A stretch of DNA of 6,779 nt from NCBI GenBank assembly GCA_002371345.1, contig DFHY01000034.1, positions 20,077 through 26,855 of the forward strand, given 5' to 3'. Origin of the DNA: Lachnospiraceae bacterium UBA3711 (GTDB lineage Bacteria > Bacillota > Clostridia > Lachnospirales > Lachnospiraceae). Both the position numbers and the translations under genes were made by a program. This document shows, piece by piece, positions 1 through 5,100 of the stretch. Every line of letters starts with the position of its first letter. Within the stretch, counting starts at the first letter, position 1. The notes under the pieces are model-generated. The model was not told the DNA's origin and ran no database searches. It saw only the letters and a list, made by a program, of their open reading frames with translations.

Positions 1-37
1 GAGCACGGATGGTTCACGGTCTGAGCCCTATCCCTCT

Positions 38-382
38 TCAGCGCTTCTTACCGTTCTCTTCCGCGCTGCCGCGTCTCTCAACCTTGAATCCCACATGCGA
101 GAATACCATGTTGAAGAAGTCACATACATATGGAAGCACGAACGCTACGCACATCGCGACAACTGTATAGCGCGCGGATTCCTTGAATACCTCACGGTGA
201 AGGAAGAACCTTACCGCGTATATTCCCGCAAATGAAACCGGTACATTGCACACCGCAAAGACCGCGTATCTCACGAGCCACGTCCCTGAGAGGGTAACCG
301 TCTCATGGTGCCTCCTGCTGTAAATCGATACCGATATGAACGGCACCAGGAACAGGTTAAGAAAGCTGAGCATAGTTTCCAT
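38..382 (-). CDS. Small three-pass membrane protein, function unknown
   Basis: A 114-residue protein I do not recognise as a named family. Three hydrophobic segments are visible (about 4-20, 35-57, 71-93), separated by a basic, His-containing loop (SRRHHETV, 22-29) and a short charged loop (HREVFKESAR, 62-71), with a hydrophilic basic tail (VERRGSAEENGKKR, 101-114). There is no signal peptide cleavage site, catalytic motif or metal-binding cluster that I can see. Translation is supported by GAGGA (394-390) 7 nt before the ATG at 382; the nearby second ATG (373-371) is badly spaced. It lies 124 nt after the GDPD gene beyond a strong hairpin, so it may be a separately controlled gene or the start of a further envelope gene set extending left of the window. 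A role in membrane or polymer assembly is only a guess from location. Confidence 0.75.
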   Translation of the reverse strand: METMLSFLNLFLVPFISVSIYSRRHHETVTLSGTWLVRYAVFAVCNVPVSFAGIYAVRFFLHREVFKESARYTVVAMCVAFVLPYVCDFFNMVFSHVGFKVERRGSAEENGKKR

Positions 383-465
383 TATCTTTTCCTCAATAAT
401 CCTGCAATATAGCCAGATGAATTCCCGTTTCGCGGCCGTGATTAGGGAAGCGCTTAGCCGGAGGC

Positions 466-502
466 ACTAAGGAAACACTGATATAATCAGTGTTTCCTTA
501 GT
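466..502 (-). terminator. Perfect 17-bp-stem hairpin after the GDPD gene; probable transcript end or 3' stabiliser
   Basis: Positions 466-482 and 486-502 are exact reverse complements around a 3-nt loop, starting 4 nt beyond the GDPD stop codon. Stem G+C is only about one third, and neither strand shows a T-run after the stem, so it is not a textbook intrinsic terminator. Its position between convergently unneeded genes (all are minus strand) suggests that it ends or protects the upstream transcript, with gene 5 expressed by leakage or separately. Confidence 0.6.
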
Positions 503-506
503 ATCT

Positions 507-1619
507 TCACGCCAGCACGTTCGTGTACACCGCGGACACGCCTATGTCAAACAGCTCCTGCTGCCTGGCCGGATCGTCGACGGTATGGATGTACACCGGC
601 TGCCTTGTCTTCAGCACCTGCCTCAGGAAAGTTCCTCCGTCATCAATACGGTAGGTTCCCATCGTTATCCCCACCAGCATCTGTCTCATCGCGAATGAGT
701 TCAGCGAGGCCTCCGAGCGTTCCCACTCACTAGTGCGGTACAGCGTGAATATCATCGCCCTGTACCCAAGCCCATACAGGTAATCGAACTGAACAGCATG
801 GTAAAACTGCGGTATCAGACGGGGCATCAGATCAGGATACTTCTGGGCGAGGACACGGTATCCCTCTATCACGTCATCGCCCTTGAGATCCACCACGATA
901 TGCAGGTCGGGGTGCTCACGCATCGCGCCGGCAACCTCCTCCACTGTCATCGGAGTGAAATGTCCCTGAATCTTCCCCTGAAGAAACTCCTCAAGAGACA
1001 CCTGTCCTTCCGCCAGCGTGCCGTCAGGCTTCACAAAGTCCTTTTTCCAGTTGTGGATACACACCAGCTCACCGTCTGTCGTGAACCTGAAGTCCAGCTC
1101 CACAAACTTCTCATCGCGGTCCAGGCTCTGCTGAAAAGCCTCACGGCTGTTCGTGTAATTATATACGATCCCGTCAGGACCGGTTACACCCCCTCCGGCA
1201 TGATATATACGCTGCTCCCTTGCGAGCATATTTCGAATATTATCGATCTGTTCTCTCTCGCTCAGATATCTGCGGCTGCTGATGAACACATCAGAGCCAA
1301 GATACAGAAGCGCAAGCGCATTTACGATAAGCATGACCACAAGGGCGCTGATGCGGACCGTCCGTGTTCTGAGCCGGAGCGTCCAGTACGCGCGCACACG
1401 CGCCGCGAGAAGAACCGTTATGATCCCCGGAATCATGCCCAGCGCAAAGCCGGTCAGTATCATCTTCGTATCACCTGACACGATCCTGCCGATACCTGAG
1501 TCCTCCTCCAGAAATGACCACACATACGCGGTTCGTCTGCTGAACTCAAACAGGCACGCGAAGATCACCGCGTACAGGATTGCGCCGGCAGAATATATTA
1601 TAATTCTGGTTTTCTTCAT
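507..1619 (-). CDS. Membrane-anchored glycerophosphodiester phosphodiesterase (GDPD family)
   Basis: GDPD enzymes hydrolyse glycerophosphodiesters to sn-glycerol-3-phosphate and an alcohol; extracellular relatives trim glycerol-phosphate teichoic acids. Three hydrophobic segments (about 6-24, 51-72, 89-107) precede the catalytic domain (about 137-370). The N-terminus (MKKTR) and the 73-89 loop (six Arg) are strongly basic, so by the positive-inside rule the catalytic domain faces outwards. Active-site features are H140 (YHAGGG), E174 and D176 (ELDF), H189 (CIHNW), and VVDLKG (242-247). The usual HR...ENT is replaced by HAGGG...YTNS (140-158), a variant I recognise from Firmicute proteins annotated as PI-PLC/GDPD family. 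The ATG overlaps the stop of the LTA-synthase-like gene as ATGA, with GGAG 8 nt upstream, indicating translational coupling. A hairpin follows 4 nt after its TGA. The probable substrate is a surface glycerophosphate polymer, or products of lipid turnover; this is inferred from location and neighbours only. Confidence 0.9.
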   Translation of the reverse strand: MKKTRIIIYSAGAILYAVIFACLFEFSRRTAYVWSFLEEDSGIGRIVSGDTKMILTGFALGMIPGIITVLLAARVRAYWTLRLRTRTVRISALVVMLIVNALALLYLGSDVFISSRRYLSEREQIDNIRNMLAREQRIYHAGGGVTGPDGIVYNYTNSREAFQQSLDRDEKFVELDFRFTTDGELVCIHNWKKDFVKPDGTLAEGQVSLEEFLQGKIQGHFTPMTVEEVAGAMREHPDLHIVVDLKGDDVIEGYRVLAQKYPDLMPRLIPQFYHAVQFDYLYGLGYRAMIFTLYRTSEWERSEASLNSFAMRQMLVGITMGTYRIDDGGTFLRQVLKTRQPVYIHTVDDPARQQELFDIGVSAVYTNVLA

Positions 1620-3697
1620 GACACCTTCTCCGCCGCCCCTCCGAAGAAGTCATCATTCCGATTCTTCTCGTCGAATAAATGGTTGTAGACAAGCATGTCG
1701 TACTCCTGGAGCCGGTCATACCACGCAGATGACTTGTCCTCGAGCTTCTCGTAGTATACGCCGTCCTTGTCCCAGTAACCGTTCAGCGAGACAATGGGAA
1801 GGTCTTCATGCAGATCGAGCAGGAACCTGTCGTATCCGGTAAGCTCCATGCCTGCAGCCTGCTTCAGAACCGGTCCCAGATAGTTCGAGCTCAGATCCAT
1901 CTCCTTTTCTTCAATATCGAAGTTTGCCCAGATGATATAATTGGAATGATAGAACTGCGTCAGCTCCTCTCCTTTCATCTGACTCATGGTCTTGCCGTAA
2001 GCCATCTGGTAGAACGGGTCTGAAAGGTTCGGCTGGTGATCTCCGAAAAATGCAATAACGGTCGGATCATCGGTCTGTGAGAAATAGTCAACCAGCTTCT
2101 CAAGCGCCTGGTCGGACTTATGAATCATCGTCAGATACACGTCAGCGTCCGGATACGCCCCCGGCCCGTCTCCGCTTGTGACATGAACCGGATCACCGAT
2201 GTCTTCCGCGGAACCAAGATAAGGGCTGTGATTCTGCATCGTGACATTGTAGACGAAGAACGGAGCGTCACTCTCTTTCTTTGCCTTCTCATATTCCGAT
2301 ATAATGCGGTCAACATCAGCAGAGTCGGAAACCTTGCCCGCGATCATTTCCACATTCGGGTTCTCAGCGGTAAACTCATCCAGAAAGATCAGCTCGTCAA
2401 AGCCGAACATCTCATAGACGTTCCTGCGGTTATAGCCTGACGGCAGGTACGGATGCATGCCGACAGTATGCCGGTAGCCGTCATTTTCGAGCGCCGAGTC
2501 CATATTCGGAAGAGACTCCTTGATATAGAGCTGATAAGGTGTGGACGACGGCGGCAGGAATCCCATCGAGTCTCCGGTCAGCACCTCGTACTCCGTGTTC
2601 GCTGTCCGCCCTCCGTAGGAGGATACATAGAACTTGCCGCGTATAGTATTATCCGTCAGACCGGCGAAGAACGGGCAGACCTCCTTGTCCGTCTCGAAGT
2701 CCATCCATGCCTGCATATCCGAAAATGCCTCGTCCATGACGATAATAACATTCGGACTGCGGTATTCTTCCGGTTCCGTGTCCATGTATCTCGACTCGAT
2801 CTCCTCAACCTTCTCAGCGCTGTACCCTTCCGGCTCTTCAACCGCCATCAGCTGGATGCTGCGTATGAACGTCAGGATCGACCCGTGGCTTCCGTAGCTT
2901 TTTTCAGGCCTGAAGGTATTCACCGCGACATGCGAGTTGCGAAGGAGATCCGAGTGAATGTAAAAACGGTTAAACAGAATCGTCAGGGCGATCACCGCTG
3001 CCAGGGCGATCCCTCTCGTTCTCCATCTGCAGAAGATCTTTGTCTGCCCCGGCCACAGCACGATATAGCTCCATGAGATCGTAAACATCAGCAGCGCGAG
3101 AGTATAGAAATCAATCTTATACTCATATCCGCCGGCCACATTTGCCGCAGTCTGAAGCGTAGTAAAGTCTGAGGCAAGGAGCGGCGCCCCGCGCAGCGCG
3201 TATACGAAATAGCATGTCACGCCGAACGCGCACACAAAAGAGGCCGTCAGAACCGAAGCTATCTGCCAGCGGTTCACAAGCACCACGAACCAGGCGGCAA
3301 ATAGAATCACCACTATCCATGTCAGGAGCAGCTTCTTCTTCCCCAGAGCCCGAAGAACCGCAAGAGGCATCCTGTGTTTCCTGATATTCGCGTATTCCAG
3401 GACGAATATCATCACCACGCTTGTAACCAGCAGACCCAGTATGCCGAGAATCTTCTGCGTCCTCTCAGACAGCTTCGGACACGGAACCCAGACCGCGGCA
3501 AGCCCCGCCGCGGCAAGAAGCACCATCATCGCACACTTAACCGTGGCAAGCCTCGACACCTGCGTGCCGTCCTCCAGAATATAAACATTGTGACAAAGCT
3601 CCGGGTGCGCGAAGAACCACACAAGCGGCGCCGCCAGCAAAAATGTACCGATCAGCGCGCTTATTCTGACTCTCCTCTTCCCGCTCATTTCACCCAT
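1616..3697 (-). CDS. LTA synthase-family membrane phosphoglycerol transferase (sulfatase superfamily)
   Basis: The 693-residue protein has about seven hydrophobic segments (roughly 12-30, 53-71, 84-101, 123-141, 146-167, 196-215, 229-243) and then an alkaline-phosphatase-fold domain predicted outside the cell. LtaS-type enzymes move glycerol phosphate from phosphatidylglycerol to an acceptor through a phospho-threonine intermediate and Mn2+. Counterparts of the S. aureus LtaS site are visible: E323 (MDEAFSD), nucleophile T365 (GGRTANTE), H415 (GMHPY), R424 (YNRRNVY), H490 (NHSPY) and D553-H554 (FGDHQP). The region LRGAPLLASDF...TAANVAGGY (168-191) before the penultimate helix is typical of the family. 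M1 is preferred over M4 because GAGGAG (3714-3709) lies 11 nt upstream of M1. The gene starts 4 nt after the TagB/F-like gene and its TGA overlaps the next ATG. True LTA synthase, a GacH-like enzyme decorating a polysaccharide, or an OpgB-like transferase are all possible; context favours surface-polymer glycerol phosphate. Confidence 0.92.
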   Translation of the reverse strand: MGEMSGKRRVRISALIGTFLLAAPLVWFFAHPELCHNVYILEDGTQVSRLATVKCAMMVLLAAAGLAAVWVPCPKLSERTQKILGILGLLVTSVVMIFVLEYANIRKHRMPLAVLRALGKKKLLLTWIVVILFAAWFVVLVNRWQIASVLTASFVCAFGVTCYFVYALRGAPLLASDFTTLQTAANVAGGYEYKIDFYTLALLMFTISWSYIVLWPGQTKIFCRWRTRGIALAAVIALTILFNRFYIHSDLLRNSHVAVNTFRPEKSYGSHGSILTFIRSIQLMAVEEPEGYSAEKVEEIESRYMDTEPEEYRSPNVIIVMDEAFSDMQAWMDFETDKEVCPFFAGLTDNTIRGKFYVSSYGGRTANTEYEVLTGDSMGFLPPSSTPYQLYIKESLPNMDSALENDGYRHTVGMHPYLPSGYNRRNVYEMFGFDELIFLDEFTAENPNVEMIAGKVSDSADVDRIISEYEKAKKESDAPFFVYNVTMQNHSPYLGSAEDIGDPVHVTSGDGPGAYPDADVYLTMIHKSDQALEKLVDYFSQTDDPTVIAFFGDHQPNLSDPFYQMAYGKTMSQMKGEELTQFYHSNYIIWANFDIEEKEMDLSSNYLGPVLKQAAGMELTGYDRFLLDLHEDLPIVSLNGYWDKDGVYYEKLEDKSSAWYDRLQEYDMLVYNHLFDEKNRNDDFFGGAAEKVS

Positions 3698-3701
3698 GTA
3701 A

Positions 3702-5015
3702 TTATTTACTCCTCAAACTCTTCCCGAATGCAAACTTCTCGATCCGTTCGGTAGAGTGCCCGTCGCAGCTTGACATGAACTTCTCCCTGAACGCCTTCAT
3801 CTTCTCCGCATCATAACCGTATCCCGGCTGCGCAAGCGCCCGAGTCAGTTCATCCATGGTCTGGCAGACAGGTCCCGGCGTCATCTCATAATAATCATAG
3901 TAAAAGCCGCGCCAGTCATAATAGTCCTTCAGATCATACGCGTAGAAGATCAGCGGCTTGTCAAGCAGCGAATACTCGAATATCAGCGATGAATAATCCG
4001 TAATGCACACATCCGCCGTAATCATCAGATCCTCAACCGACAGCGTGCGCGTCACGTCAACGGCAAATGTCCCCTTCAGATCTTCGGGGATCTTCGGCAT
4101 GTGATAGTCCTTGATGATGGGATGATGCTTGATAAGAATGATGGTATCATCACCCAGCGCCTCCTTCAGCTTCCTCAGGTTAAACTGTTTGTAATTCGGA
4201 GTCTCCGCGATAGCCACCTTTCCGCGGAATGTCGGCGCGTAGAAGATAACCTTCTTCCCCCTCGCCTGAGGAACCTTCTCATATACGCGCTCCGCCGCCT
4301 TATCCAGATAGTCCCTGTCAAAGAACACATCTGTCCGGCTCACGCCGATCGCCTGAACGATGCCCCTGTTCTCAAGGCCCATGGCCTCCTCATATATCCC
4401 GACGACCTCAGGGCTGGATACGGTGACCAGATCATAATTCTCATACTGGGGATGCCTGTTCATATGTTCAAGATCAGGCCCGAACATGAGGCTCGCCGTG
4501 CTTCTCCCGAACTTCTTGAACGCGCCGCATCCATGCCACAGCTGGACGACAGTCGTCTCTGGCCTGAGCTTCAGGCAGCTGAGAACATTGCACGCCTCAC
4601 TCAGGAACACATACCTTGCCGTTCCAAGGTCATTTGCCAGACGGGCACCATTGATGTCATGCTCCTCTCTGTGGATCAGATTCTTTCCAAGGTGATGCAC
4701 ATGCACCCTGTACCTTCCGGACGCCTTCAGATCCTGGTAAATGAGCTGGAGTGAATTGCTGAGCTCGGTCATCGAATTCTCGATCAGCACCACCTTGCGC
4801 TCATCGACAGGCTCCGACGAATGCCGGCTGTATATCTCCGGAAGCCATTCAAAAAACAGCTTGTCCGAATGCTTCTCTCCCAGATAATGCCTTATCTGAT
4901 AAAATGGCGGTATACCCTTCACCTTCCACCAGATCTGCTTGACCGGTGTCTTCTTCAGCGCGCCCACAACTGCTTTCCTGGTCTTCTGAAATTTGTTGTC
5001 AAACTCTGAACTCAT
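3702..5015 (-). CDS. CDP-glycerol glycerophosphotransferase family protein (TagB/TagF-like)
   Basis: The family transfers glycerol phosphate (or ribitol phosphate in relatives) from the CDP-activated form to a lipid-linked acceptor or growing teichoic acid chain on the cytoplasmic membrane face. The 437 residues show the family's C-terminal GT-B-like domain: LWHGCGAFKKFG (159-170), YAPTFRG (259-265), KHHP (296-299), TDYSSLIFEY (339-348), DWRGFYYDY (367-375) and CDGHSTERI (417-425). Residues 1-33 are cationic with hydrophobic and Trp residues and may hold the protein on the membrane; there is no transmembrane helix. The length is nearer TagB (about 380) than the long polymerase TagF (over 700), so a primase-like or single-unit transferase is plausible, but class within the family cannot be assigned. 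The start is supported by AGGAG (5027-5023) 7 nt before the ATG. The next gene begins 4 nt after its TAA, implying co-translation. The acceptor is unknown. Confidence 0.93.
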   Translation of the reverse strand: MSSEFDNKFQKTRKAVVGALKKTPVKQIWWKVKGIPPFYQIRHYLGEKHSDKLFFEWLPEIYSRHSSEPVDERKVVLIENSMTELSNSLQLIYQDLKASGRYRVHVHHLGKNLIHREEHDINGARLANDLGTARYVFLSEACNVLSCLKLRPETTVVQLWHGCGAFKKFGRSTASLMFGPDLEHMNRHPQYENYDLVTVSSPEVVGIYEEAMGLENRGIVQAIGVSRTDVFFDRDYLDKAAERVYEKVPQARGKKVIFYAPTFRGKVAIAETPNYKQFNLRKLKEALGDDTIILIKHHPIIKDYHMPKIPEDLKGTFAVDVTRTLSVEDLMITADVCITDYSSLIFEYSLLDKPLIFYAYDLKDYYDWRGFYYDYYEMTPGPVCQTMDELTRALAQPGYGYDAEKMKAFREKFMSSCDGHSTERIEKFAFGKSLRSK

Positions 5016-5038
5016 GGCATATCTCCTGCATGTGTATT

Positions 5039-5063
5039 AATTCAGCGATAAGGGTGCTGAATT
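5039..5063 (-). promoter_or_regulatory. Inverted repeat / stem-loop in the leader of the TagB/F-like gene
   Basis: AATTCAGC (5063-5056 in minus reading) and GCTGAATT (5046-5039) are perfect 8-bp arms around a 9-nt loop. The element begins where a transcript from the candidate promoter would start, and ends 11 nt before the AGGAG ribosome binding site (5027-5023). No T-run follows it, so it is not a standard terminator. A 5'-stabilising hairpin or a dyad operator both fit; the sequence does not choose between them. Confidence 0.5.
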
Positions 5064-5071
5064 CTATCTTA

Positions 5072-5091
5072 ATTGTATCCTATTGTATCCT
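5072..5091 (-). repeat. Tandem duplication of a 10-bp unit
   Basis: Two identical adjacent copies of AGGATACAAT (minus-strand reading; 5091-5082 and 5081-5072) lie in the 84-nt gap between the fusion gene and the glycerophosphotransferase gene. Each copy contains a TACAAT that resembles a -10 hexamer. It may be a simple tandem duplication, alternative -10 elements, or a repeated binding site. Confidence 0.75.
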
Positions 5092-5100
5092 GCCTGTAAC
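5072..5100 (-). promoter_or_regulatory. Possible sigma-A-type promoter ahead of the TagB/F-like gene
   Basis: Reading the minus strand, GTTACA (5100-5095; 4 of 6 matches to TTGACA) is followed after 17 nt by TACAAT (5077-5072; 5 of 6 matches to TATAAT). It starts at the last base of the upstream stop codon. Transcription would begin near 5065, giving a leader of about 50 nt before the ATG at 5015. A second TACAAT lies 10 nt upstream (5087-5082). The -35 is weak and the genes may also be read through from upstream, so this is a candidate only. Confidence 0.35.

Noticed and set aside
1..17. GTG on the minus strand with AGGG 8 nt upstream, as the start of another gene to the left
   Set aside because: Only five codons are visible before the window ends; this is insufficient to claim a gene.
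400..425. Possible -10 (TATATT on the minus strand) before the small membrane protein gene
   Set aside because: No acceptable -35 element upstream, so the gene's own promoter cannot be supported from sequence.
448..455. Palindrome AAGCGCTT in the gap before the small membrane protein gene
   Set aside because: Too short to be meaningful alone, with no second copy nearby at a helical spacing.
482..487. TATAAT on the plus strand inside the hairpin
   Set aside because: No -35-like hexamer at a proper distance and no plus-strand gene downstream; it arises from the hairpin loop.
798..1478. Long plus-strand open frame of 226 codons
   Set aside because: It lies entirely antisense to the GDPD gene, which has clear family motifs; its translation is rich in Arg/His/Leu with no domain and no good ribosome binding site.
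2453..3076. Plus-strand open frame of 207 codons
   Set aside because: It is antisense to the LTA-synthase-like gene and reads as a low-information basic protein; long antisense frames are expected opposite genes with this codon use.
4101..4754. Plus-strand open frame of 217 codons
   Set aside because: It is opposite the TagB/F-like gene, whose conserved motifs explain the region; no recognisable domain.
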